Assembly: GCA_910583675.1 (NCBI GenBank)
Contig: CAJTYH010000013.1
Span: 1-64,000, forward strand
Reading direction: 5' to 3'
Origin: an uncultured Muribaculaceae bacterium
Lineage (GTDB): Bacteria; Bacteroidota; Bacteroidia; Bacteroidales; Muribaculaceae
Length of the DNA: 64,000 nt
Made by a program: the position numbers and the translations under genes. Of the stretch, positions 34,686-42,533 are shown piece after piece (position 1 is the first letter of the stretch; every line of letters starts with the position of its first letter). Under the pieces are notes generated by a model. It was not told where the DNA came from. It did not search any database and saw only the letters and a program-made list of their open reading frames with translations.

Positions 34686-35906
34686 ATGAAAACAGAAAGT
34701 ACCATCACGCACAAGCACCGGTTGCCGGTGAACGACGAGGGATTTTACGGTGACGGACGGTTCGGCGGATCGTTCGTGCCATCCGGGCTTAGAGGCAATA
34801 TTGATGAATTGGCCGATGCCTACTATGAAGCTGTGGCCGATGATGATTTCATGGAGGAATACCGGCGTTTGTTGCGCGATTACGTCGGGCGTCCCACTCC
34901 GTTGTACCGTGCCGAGAGGCTGAGCCGTCATTACGGCACCAACATCTATCTCAAGCGGGAGGATCTGAATCATACCGGCGCGCATAAGATCAACAATGCC
35001 ATTGCGATGGGCTTGCTGGCTCGCAGGATGGGCAAACGGAGGGTGATCGCCGAGACCGGTGCCGGTCAGCATGGTGTTGCCACGGCGACGGTGTGTGCCC
35101 TGCTCGGGCTGGAGTGCACTGTCTTCATGGGTGAGACCGACATTGAACGTCAGCGGCCGAACGTAGAGCGCATGAGGATGCTTGGTGCGGAAGTGGTAGG
35201 TGTAAAATCCGGTACGGGTACATTGACCGATGCCGTGAATGAAGCGCTTGCAGAATGGTGTCGCAATCCATCCGAGACATTCTATCTTATCGGAAGCGCG
35301 GTGGGGCCTCATCCATATCCTGAGATGGTGGCGGAATTCCAGTCAGTGATAAGCGAGGAGATAAAGGCGCAGGTGCCGGTGCTTACCGGAAAGGCATTCC
35401 CTGACTATGTGATCGCGTGCGTGGGAGGGGGCAGTAATGCCGCCGGGGCTTTCTTCAATTTCATTGATGAAGGTGCTGTGAGGCTGGTGGCCGTGGAAGC
35501 TGCCGGACATGGAGTTGACACATATGAGAACGCCGCAACCATGACCCTCGGTTCGGAAGCCGTGCTTCATGGCTCACGCACTCTTGTGATAAAGGATGGC
35601 GAGGGAGAGATTGCCGAGCCATACTCCATATCCGCCGGTCTTGATTACCCCGGGGTAGGGCCGTTGCACGCATGGCTTGCGGCATCGGGGCGTGTCACGG
35701 TTCTGGCCGCTACCGATGATGAGGCCGTTGCAGCAGCTCATCGCCTTACGCGTCTGGAGGGTATCATCCCGGCTCTTGAGAGTTCCCATGCCATCGCCGC
35801 CCTTGAAAAGATGCATTTCTATCCCGACGACGTTGTGGTCGTCAACCTCTCCGGACGTGGCGACAAGGATCTGGAGACCTATCTTTCCTGTCCGGACATC
35901 TCATAG
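34686..35906 (+). CDS. trpB: Tryptophan synthase beta chain
   Basis: Pyridoxal-phosphate enzyme that joins indole and serine to give tryptophan. The 406 residues carry the cofactor lysine K101 in NHTGAHKINNA, the catalytic glutamate E123 in AETGAGQHG and the phosphate loop CVGGGSNAAG. Length and motifs fit the TrpB1 form that partners TrpA. No trpA or other trp gene is adjacent, so this is an orphan copy that either works with TrpA encoded elsewhere or salvages indole, which is plentiful in the gut. It is preceded by a full promoter, leader peptide and attenuator, so expression should respond to Trp-tRNA charging. A strong bidirectional terminator follows. Confidence 0.96.
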   Translation: MKTESTITHKHRLPVNDEGFYGDGRFGGSFVPSGLRGNIDELADAYYEAVADDDFMEEYRRLLRDYVGRPTPLYRAERLSRHYGTNIYLKREDLNHTGAHKINNAIAMGLLARRMGKRRVIAETGAGQHGVATATVCALLGLECTVFMGETDIERQRPNVERMRMLGAEVVGVKSGTGTLTDAVNEALAEWCRNPSETFYLIGSAVGPHPYPEMVAEFQSVISEEIKAQVPVLTGKAFPDYVIACVGGGSNAAGAFFNFIDEGAVRLVAVEAAGHGVDTYENAATMTLGSEAVLHGSRTLVIKDGEGEIAEPYSISAGLDYPGVGPLHAWLAASGRVTVLAATDDEAVAAAHRLTRLEGIIPALESSHAIAALEKMHFYPDDVVVVNLSGRGDKDLETYLSCPDIS

Positions 35907-35942
35907 GAGGGAAAGCAATAAGCGCATATGGTAAAAAGCAAG

Positions 35943-35978
35943 CCGTCCGGCAGCAGGGGTTAGCCTGTTGCCGGACGG
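35943..35978. terminator. Bidirectional terminator between trpB and carboxyltransferase
   Basis: CCGTCCGGCAGCAGG (35943-35957) pairs with CCTGTTGCCGGACGG (35964-35978), fifteen pairs with one wobble and a six-base loop. TTTGG follows on the right; leftward the stem is followed by CTTGCTTTTTACC. It serves the two convergent genes. Confidence 0.85.
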
Positions 35979-36002
35979 TTTGGTCGTATTCAAATGGTAA
36001 TC

Positions 36003-37895
36003 TTATTCGAATTCAATGAGAGGAGCATCGGTGCCCACGACTTCGTCCAATGTTACGAATACGCGTTTTACCGTGAGGTCGCGGTCGGCCTCAAGATCGT
36101 TTTCCATCTTCATGGCCTCGTAAACGAGCATCTTCTGTCCTTTCTTTACTTTGTCGCCGGCCTTGACGTTGATCTCTACGATGCGGCCGCCCATAGGTGC
36201 GCGGAACACTTCTCCTGTGATCGGTTCGTCTGCAGCAGCTGAGGCTTTAGTGGCGGTTTCTGCCTTGGCTTCCTCTTTCGGCTGCTTGGCTGCATATTCC
36301 TCGGCACGGCGGTTGCGCAGGAACTTGTTGGCTACGTTGGGGAGGAGTTCCATGAGGAGTTCCTCTTCGTTGTTGGTGGCAAGTTTCACGTTGCCGAATT
36401 CCGGAACGGTAGGTATCTCTGGTTTCTTGTATTTCGATACGTCGTATGCACGCTCCACGGGGTCGCCTGTGATCTTCTCGCGGAAAGCGGGATCAATCGG
36501 TGCCGGAGTATGGCCGTATTCACCCTTCACAAGCGATATGAACTGGTTGGAGGTGTTGGTGTAGTCCGGATTGCCCTTCTTGCGGTCTATGGCGAGGTTT
36601 ACTGCCTGAGCGCCTACTATCTGGCTTGTCGGGGTTACCAATGGCACCAGACCTGCGTCGCGGCGCACCTTGGGGATGAGCTTCATGGCATCGTCAAGAA
36701 GGTCTGACGAGTTGAGCGCCTTGAGCTGGGCTACCATGTTGGAGTACATGCCGCCGGGCACCTCCGCTTCCTTTACCAGAAGGTTGGGCTTGGGGAAACC
36801 GAAATGGGCTTCGATTGCGTGGCATGCTTCGAGAAGGGTGTCTTCGTCGCCGGCCTTGGCAGCTGCGATCGCCTTGTCGAAGAGTGCATCCACCTCTGCG
36901 GGGAGTTTGTCGTGGAGCGGATCGAAGCGTTTGGGGAACTTGTCCTTGTTGAGGTCGAAGTCCGCAAGGTTGCGGCGCACGGCCTCGAGGCGTTCACGTA
37001 TCTCGCCGACCTTTTCCATGTTGGCCTCTACTTCTACGCCGAGTTTCTGGCAGAATATGTATATGAGTTCGATTGCTGGAGCGGCTGAACCCTCGCCGAA
37101 CCACCAGATATTGGTGTCAAGGATGTCTACGCCGTTGAGTATGGCCATTACTGAAGATGCCAGACCGTAACCTGGAGTGCAGTGTGTGTGGAAGTCCACA
37201 GGAACTTTCAGCACCTGTTTGAGTTTGCCGATTATGGAGGCGGCGCGAAGCGGATTTACCAGGCCGGCCATGTCTTTCAGTGTCACGATCTTGGCACCGA
37301 GGCGCTCCATCTCAAGGGCTTTGTTTACGAAATATTCGTCGGTGAAGATCTTCTTGGGTGTGGCAGGTGCCTGTTCCTTCTTTCCGAAAAGTGATGCGAA
37401 GAATCCTTTCTTGACGGGTGCGGGAGCAGCCTCTTCCTTGGGATCCACGGTATAGCATACGGCAGCATCGGCGATTCCTCCGAGTTCGTTGATCAGTCGG
37501 ATGCTTTCGCGAACGTTGTCTATGTCGTTGAGCGCGTCGAAGATGCGCATTATGCTGAGGCCGTTCTTTATGGCTTCTTTATAGAATCCTTCCAGCACGG
37601 AGTCTGGATAGGGAACATATCCGAACAGGTTGCGGCCACGGGATAGTGCGGAGAGGAGCTGGTTGGGGCCTACTGCTTCGCGTATGGTGCGCAGACGCAC
37701 CCATGGCGATTCGTCGAGGTAGCGCATTACCGAGTCGGGCACTGCTCCGCCCCATACCTCCATGATATAGAATCCTGCATCCTTGTAAAGGGGCAGGAGC
37801 GGATCGATGTCCTGTTGTTTCAGACGTGTGGCGAAGAGCGACTGCTGTCCGTCACGCAGAGTGAGGTCTCTGATTTTGAGCTTCTTTGTTACCAT
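36003..37895 (-). CDS. Biotin-dependent carboxyltransferase (oxaloacetate decarboxylase alpha / pyruvate carboxylase B)
   Basis: Enzyme of 630 residues that moves CO2 between biotin and pyruvate/oxaloacetate. The N-terminal TIM barrel begins with the metal and substrate motif RDLTLRDGQQS (about 9-19) and continues with LKDMAGL and the metal-binding VDFHTHCTPGYG. A conserved carboxylase domain follows (about 300-500), then an Ala/Lys/Glu linker, then a biotinyl domain with K596 in EAMKMEN. Odd feature: about 30 residues rich in Ala, Pro and Lys (about 152-185) interrupt the barrel between CYTVDP and FTDEYF. No beta or gamma membrane subunit or biotin carboxylase is next to it, so whether it pumps sodium or feeds the succinate pathway is open. 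No clear promoter was seen. Confidence 0.92.
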   Translation of the reverse strand: MVTKKLKIRDLTLRDGQQSLFATRLKQQDIDPLLPLYKDAGFYIMEVWGGAVPDSVMRYLDESPWVRLRTIREAVGPNQLLSALSRGRNLFGYVPYPDSVLEGFYKEAIKNGLSIMRIFDALNDIDNVRESIRLINELGGIADAAVCYTVDPKEEAAPAPVKKGFFASLFGKKEQAPATPKKIFTDEYFVNKALEMERLGAKIVTLKDMAGLVNPLRAASIIGKLKQVLKVPVDFHTHCTPGYGLASSVMAILNGVDILDTNIWWFGEGSAAPAIELIYIFCQKLGVEVEANMEKVGEIRERLEAVRRNLADFDLNKDKFPKRFDPLHDKLPAEVDALFDKAIAAAKAGDEDTLLEACHAIEAHFGFPKPNLLVKEAEVPGGMYSNMVAQLKALNSSDLLDDAMKLIPKVRRDAGLVPLVTPTSQIVGAQAVNLAIDRKKGNPDYTNTSNQFISLVKGEYGHTPAPIDPAFREKITGDPVERAYDVSKYKKPEIPTVPEFGNVKLATNNEEELLMELLPNVANKFLRNRRAEEYAAKQPKEEAKAETATKASAAADEPITGEVFRAPMGGRIVEINVKAGDKVKKGQKMLVYEAMKMENDLEADRDLTVKRVFVTLDEVVGTDAPLIEFE

Positions 37896-38258
37896 AACCT
37901 TTGAATTTATGTTTGGTTTGGGATTGGCTTCCTGAACAGTCTGTCAAGCTGCTGGATGAGGGGCGGATGCCCGTTACCCAGACTTGAAATATAATTGCGA
38001 AATTACTAAATAATTTTGAATTATCAAGTGGTTATCTTAAAAATGCCTCAAAAACAGGCATATTTTCGTGCTTGGCAAACGGGATATGTATCACGCTTTC
38101 GGAGAATCGGTGTCGGTGTTAAATAGTGTTATTATCCGGAGAGGTTATGCATAATAAAGGGGGAGCGCCGGGGGCGGATTCATTAAAAAATGCGATATTT
38201 GCAGGTTGAAAAATGATGGGAGACACGGGTGTGGTCTTGCGTCGATATTTTTAAGATA
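37896..38258. other. Intergenic region between carboxyltransferase and feoB
   Basis: No gene is apparent in 363 bases. ATGCCT (38043-38048) and AGGCAT (38056-38061) form a short hairpin with T-rich sequence on both sides, perhaps a weak terminator. GATATTTG at 38194-38201 is one base off a -7 box for feoB. No recognisable Fur or DtxR iron operator was found. Confidence 0.4.
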
Positions 38259-40667
38259 ATGAGATTGTCAGATTTGAAGAGCGGCCAATCGGCTGTGATT
38301 GTGAAGATACTCGGTCATGGTGCCTTTCGCAAGCGCGTCATGGAGATGGGATTCGTCAAGGGTCGGAAGATAACTTCCATCCTGTCGGCTCCCTTGCGCG
38401 ATCCTGTAAAATACAGGTTGATGGGTTATGAAGTGTCCCTGCGTCGAAATGAGGCTTCAATGATCGATGTGATACCCTTGGAGGAGCACACGAGACCCGA
38501 TATGCCCTCGCCGCAGGAATACATGGTGCCGTCGGAGGAGGTTGATGCCATCCATCGCGAACGCTACGAGGGTGAGCGGCATATCATCAACGTTGCCCTT
38601 ATAGGCAATCCAAACTGTGGCAAGACCTCGCTTTTCAATGTGGCGTCCGGAGCGCAGGAGCATGTGGGCAACTACAGCGGTGTCACGGTGGATGCAAAAA
38701 AAGGGGTGTTCACACACGGAGGGTATACGTTCAATATAATAGATCTCCCCGGCACGTATTCCCTTTCGGCCTATTCGCCCGAGGAACGGTACGTGCGCCG
38801 TTATCTTCGCGACAACAGTCCAGACGTGATTGTGAACGTGGTCGACGGTTCTAATCTCGAACGCAACTTGTATCTCACCACCGAGCTTATAGATATGGAC
38901 TATCCCATGGTGATAGCCCTGAACATGTTCGACGAGATGCGCTCACGCGGTGTCAAGTTCGACTATGAAAACCTGGGCAGCATGATAGGTGTGCCTGTGG
39001 TGCCCACTGTCAGCCGCAACGGGGAGGGGATCGGCAATCTGTTCGATACGATAATCGAAGTCTACGAGCGACGCAACAGTGTGGTGCGCCATGTGCATGT
39101 GAAACTCGGGCAGGATTTCGAAAATTGCCTGACCGAACTAAAGGACGCAATCAAGGTCGACAAGGGGATACATCCACACTATTCTCCCCGCTATCTTGCC
39201 ATAAAACTCATGGAGGGTGACCGCGAGGCTGAGGAAGCCGTAGTGAATAGCGCCATGGGGGGAGAGATACTTAAACTGCGCGACCGAAAGTTGAAGGAGC
39301 TGGAACGCCATCACAAAGGGGAGGATGTCTCGGCTCTGATAGCCGGGGAAAAATATGGCTTCATCGCCGGTGCGCTTGCAGAGACCCTTGAGATACCTGA
39401 CACGGAGAAGCAGACGCGCACTATGGTAATAGATTCCGTGGTTACCAACCGCATATTCGGATTTCCTTTCTTCCTTGCGGTAATGGTCTTCATATTCTGG
39501 TTCACCTTTGCCGTAGGGAGCTATCCGCAGGACTGGATACAGGCCGGCGTGGATCTGCTCGCCGGTCTCGTGAACAGCCGTATGCCGGACGGCCCGTTGA
39601 AAGACCTACTTGCGAATGGCATCATAGGGGGTGTGGGTGGTGTCATAGTCTTCCTGCCAAACATACTGATCTTGTTTTTCTTCATATCCTTCATGGAGGA
39701 TTCGGGATACATGGCAAGGGCGGCCTTCATAATGGATCGCCTCATGCATAAGATAGGGCTTCACGGCAAATCGTTCATACCACTGGTAATGGGATTCGGA
39801 TGCAATGTGCCTGCCATCATGGCGGCGCGTGCCATAGAGAGCCGTTCATCGCGGATCATCACTGTGCTGATCACCCCGTTCATGAGTTGTTCGGCTCGTC
39901 TGCCGGTCTATGTGCTTCTTATCGGCACGTTCTTTGAGGCTCAGGCGGCTCTGGTGTTCCTTGGGATGTATTTCATCGGTGTACTTGCCGCGATGTTTAC
40001 GGCCAAGATGCTACGCAAGTTCTTCTTTACCGTAGACGAGACTCCGTTTGTAATGGAACTTCCGCCGTATCGTGTGCCTACCATGAAGACCACCCTGAGG
40101 CATATGTGGGGGAAGGGAAAGGAATACCTGAGCAAGATGGGTGGCATAATCCTGTTGGCATCCATAATAGTATGGGCGCTTAATTTCTTCCCGTTGCGTG
40201 GTGAGAATCCCAATGACATACAGGATATCAACGTGGAACAGAGCGGCACGATCGATCCGGAACATGACTCTTACCTGGAGATGATGGGCAAGGCCGTAAA
40301 TCCGGTTCTTGAACCGTTGGGCTTCTCATGGAGGGCTACTGTAGCCGCAATTGCCGGAGTGCCGGCCAAGGAGATTGTTGTCAGCACGCTCGGAGTTCTG
40401 TATACCGGGTCTGACGAGGCCGCCGAAAGCACCTTAAAGGAGCGTCTTTCCACTCCTATGAAAGGTGCGGTGGAGCCTGATTTCAATCATGCGAGTGCGC
40501 TTAGCTTCATGATATTCATATTGCTTTATTGTCCATGTACGGCAACGGTGATTGCCATAGTGCGTGAAACCCGTTCATGGCGATATGGCCTTTTCACCGT
40601 CCTGTACAATACGGCTCTGGCCTGGATCGTCGCTTTCGGTGCATACAGGCTTGCCCTCCTGTTCTGA
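38259..40667 (+). CDS. feoB: Ferrous iron transporter, FeoA-FeoB fusion
   Basis: Inner-membrane Fe2+ importer of 802 residues. Residues 1-75 are a FeoA SH3-like domain fused to FeoB, the usual Bacteroidetes arrangement. The G domain has G1 GNPNCGKTS (116-124), G2 in SGVTVDAKKG, G3 DLPGTY and G4 NMFDE. The rest is the membrane permease with Gate motifs (IPLVMGFGCNVPAIMAARAIE, PFMSCSARLPVY). The start is ATG 38259, which opens the FeoA domain (MRLSDLKSGQ). An in-frame GTG at 38229 adds ten residues outside the family. It is a single gene ended by copy C of the conserved terminator. Iron control is expected, but no operator was recognised. Confidence 0.95.
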   Translation: MRLSDLKSGQSAVIVKILGHGAFRKRVMEMGFVKGRKITSILSAPLRDPVKYRLMGYEVSLRRNEASMIDVIPLEEHTRPDMPSPQEYMVPSEEVDAIHRERYEGERHIINVALIGNPNCGKTSLFNVASGAQEHVGNYSGVTVDAKKGVFTHGGYTFNIIDLPGTYSLSAYSPEERYVRRYLRDNSPDVIVNVVDGSNLERNLYLTTELIDMDYPMVIALNMFDEMRSRGVKFDYENLGSMIGVPVVPTVSRNGEGIGNLFDTIIEVYERRNSVVRHVHVKLGQDFENCLTELKDAIKVDKGIHPHYSPRYLAIKLMEGDREAEEAVVNSAMGGEILKLRDRKLKELERHHKGEDVSALIAGEKYGFIAGALAETLEIPDTEKQTRTMVIDSVVTNRIFGFPFFLAVMVFIFWFTFAVGSYPQDWIQAGVDLLAGLVNSRMPDGPLKDLLANGIIGGVGGVIVFLPNILILFFFISFMEDSGYMARAAFIMDRLMHKIGLHGKSFIPLVMGFGCNVPAIMAARAIESRSSRIITVLITPFMSCSARLPVYVLLIGTFFEAQAALVFLGMYFIGVLAAMFTAKMLRKFFFTVDETPFVMELPPYRVPTMKTTLRHMWGKGKEYLSKMGGIILLASIIVWALNFFPLRGENPNDIQDINVEQSGTIDPEHDSYLEMMGKAVNPVLEPLGFSWRATVAAIAGVPAKEIVVSTLGVLYTGSDEAAESTLKERLSTPMKGAVEPDFNHASALSFMIFILLYCPCTATVIAIVRETRSWRYGLFTVLYNTALAWIVAFGAYRLALLF

Positions 40668-40688
40668 TCACTCCCCATATAATACACT

Positions 40689-40731
40689 GGCGGTGTGTCA
40701 AAATGACATATTGCCTTTTTTGTGTCCGGAT
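40689..40731 (+). terminator. Conserved repeat-type terminator, copy C
   Basis: GGCGGTGTGTCA and TGACATATTGCC form a twelve-base stem using three wobble pairs, with an AAA loop. TTTTTTGTGTCCGGAT follows. It ends feoB 21 bases after its stop. It is the reverse-strand relative of copies A, B and D. Confidence 0.82.
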
Positions 40732-40734
40732 GGT

Positions 40735-40862
40735 GATGGTGGTGTCAGAATGGTTCAGATGGTAGAAGCTTGAAGGTGAGGCCGAAGGGAGTTGACTTAG
40801 GTCAATGACCGAGACCGAATCCTTCAAGCGACGACCCAGATGAGCCATTATGACACACCATC
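40735..40862. repeat. Long fold-back element downstream of feoB and trxB
   Basis: Bases 40735-40796 and about 40801-40862 form an imperfect inverted repeat of about 60 bases per arm. Shared blocks are GATGGT, GTGTCA, AATGG, GCTTGAAGG and TTGAC near a four-base centre. Transcribed from either strand it would give one long hairpin. It sits between the convergent feoB and trxB genes and directly after terminator copy C. No coding potential. It may be a miniature palindromic repeat or a structured 3' end. Confidence 0.65.
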
Positions 40863-40884
40863 TTATTTATGGTGATGAAGCCTA

Positions 40885-41823
40885 TTAGTTATCCAGAAGG
40901 AAGCGGTCGGCATCCATTGCCGCACGGCATCCGGCAGCTGCGGCATTGATGGCTTGCTGATAGACGGGATCGCAGACATCGCCTGCGGCAAAGATACCGG
41001 GCACGTCGGTTGCGGTGGATGGCGCGTTCACCTTGAGGTAACCTTCGGCATCCATGTCGATCTGTCCCTTGAACAGGTCGGTATTGGGGGTGTGGCCTAT
41101 GGCGAGGAAAAAGCCGTCGATGGCTATGTCAAAGCGGCGTTCCCGGTCGGTGCCGAGGTTTTCTACGATGTTGGCTCCTTCAAGAACTTCTCCACCGTAT
41201 AGGTCAACAGTGTTGCAGTTGAACAGTATCTCTATGTTCTCCTTTTCCTGCAGGCGTTTCTGCATTACCTTGGATGCACGCAGGAACGGCTTGCGTACTA
41301 TCAGGTATACCTTTTTTGCCAATGATGCGAGATAGAGAGCTTCCTCGCATGCGGTGTCCCCACCGCCAACGACCGCTACGGTGCGTTTGCGGTAGAAAAA
41401 TCCGTCGCAGGTAGCACATGCCGATACCCCCATCCCCATGAATTTCTGTTCGCCGGGAAGACCGAGGTATCTTGCAGAGGCACCGGTGGCCACGATTACG
41501 GTGTCGGCCTGTACGGTGTCGCCCCCGTCAAGGTAGAGCATGAAGGGACGCTTGGAAAAATCAACCTTGGTAATTTGTCCCATGCGTATGTCCGCTCCGA
41601 AACGTTTCGCCTGTGAACGGAAATGCTCCATCATTTCTGTGCCGTTCACCCCTTCGGGATAGCCGGGGAAGTTCTCTACGTCGGTCGTGGTGGTGAGTTG
41701 GCCTCCCGGTTGGGGGCCTTCTATGAGCAGTGGTGCCAGATTGGCGCGTGAGGCGTAAATGGCTGCGGTAAATCCGGCGGGGCCTCCACCTATTATTGCG
41801 CAGCGGGTAGTTATGGTTGCCAT
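40885..41823 (-). CDS. trxB: Thioredoxin-disulfide reductase
   Basis: Flavoenzyme of 312 residues that passes electrons from NADPH to thioredoxin. FAD-binding GGGPAG at 12-17, redox-active C136-A-T-C139 and the NADPH loop GGGDTACEEA follow in normal order. A C-terminal FAD motif includes GIFAAGDV. It is the last gene of the leftward ftsK-lolA-trxB cluster, 26 bases after lolA. Bacteroidetes depend on thioredoxin for oxidative defence because many lack glutathione; that point is family knowledge. Confidence 0.96.
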   Translation of the reverse strand: MATITTRCAIIGGGPAGFTAAIYASRANLAPLLIEGPQPGGQLTTTTDVENFPGYPEGVNGTEMMEHFRSQAKRFGADIRMGQITKVDFSKRPFMLYLDGGDTVQADTVIVATGASARYLGLPGEQKFMGMGVSACATCDGFFYRKRTVAVVGGGDTACEEALYLASLAKKVYLIVRKPFLRASKVMQKRLQEKENIEILFNCNTVDLYGGEVLEGANIVENLGTDRERRFDIAIDGFFLAIGHTPNTDLFKGQIDMDAEGYLKVNAPSTATDVPGIFAAGDVCDPVYQQAINAAAAGCRAAMDADRFLLDN

Positions 41824-41849
41824 GGTTGTTATCAGATTTTATTTATATG

Positions 41850-42476
41850 TTAGCGTAAGTCTATTATCTCTGCAAGGGGATACTTCTTGGGATTGAAGCG
41901 GAAAGTGGCAGGGGATGGTGCCTTTATCTTGCTCAATGAGAGGATCTTTATGGTTGTAGTCGTCCTGTCTGTGGTTGTAAAGGTTATTTCTGCCGGCAGA
42001 TGGGTGGACGCATTGAGCGTGAGAATCACCTTGGAATAGTCGCTTTTCCCTTTTGGCGTGAGTTCCAGGCGATCCGTTCCTATCGGTGCGGTGATTCGTC
42101 TGCCGTTGAATTGTTTCTGCAATCCGTCCATTATGGCGAACGGGTTTATCTGCTCCAGCTCCTCCGTTGTAGGTTCCGATACGCTTACCTCTCCGGCGGC
42201 AGGGGAATATGACCATTGTGTCTTCCCGTCGAACCATGTGGTCATTTCCGGGGTGGTGAGGTAGAAACAATTGCCGTCGATTGTTATGTCGCCGGCTGAA
42301 CTTTGCCCGTTTCCCGTCACGGTGAAGGAGGCCTTGAGCGATTTGGCATTCTTCATCTCCCGGCATGCCGAGGCAAGAATGTCGGCAGAAGTCGGGGTGG
42401 CTGCGGTTGCGCTTTGAATCGCAGTGGTCGCTAATAGAAAGATAATGTATATGAAGCGTGTTACTGTATGTCTCAT
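41850..42476 (-). CDS. LolA-like outer-membrane lipoprotein carrier
   Basis: Periplasmic chaperone of 208 residues that carries lipoproteins from the inner membrane to the outer membrane. From ATG 42476 a signal peptide runs to about residue 26 (QSATA). The mature part is the LolA half-barrel, with repeated short strands such as LKASFTVTG, GDITIDGNCFYL and MTTWFDGKTQWSY. Conservation is low, as is usual for the family in Bacteroidetes. A TTG further upstream is in frame but adds only nine residues before the signal. The place between ftsK and trxB matches other Bacteroidales genomes, which supports the call. Confidence 0.85.
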   Translation of the reverse strand: MRHTVTRFIYIIFLLATTAIQSATAATPTSADILASACREMKNAKSLKASFTVTGNGQSSAGDITIDGNCFYLTTPEMTTWFDGKTQWSYSPAAGEVSVSEPTTEELEQINPFAIMDGLQKQFNGRRITAPIGTDRLELTPKGKSDYSKVILTLNASTHLPAEITFTTTDRTTTTIKILSLSKIKAPSPATFRFNPKKYPLAEIIDLR

Positions 42477-42533
42477 CTTCTGTAGAACAAATATTTTCGG
42501 CAAAGGGTTTGGGAGGAGACCTTACTGGACAGG

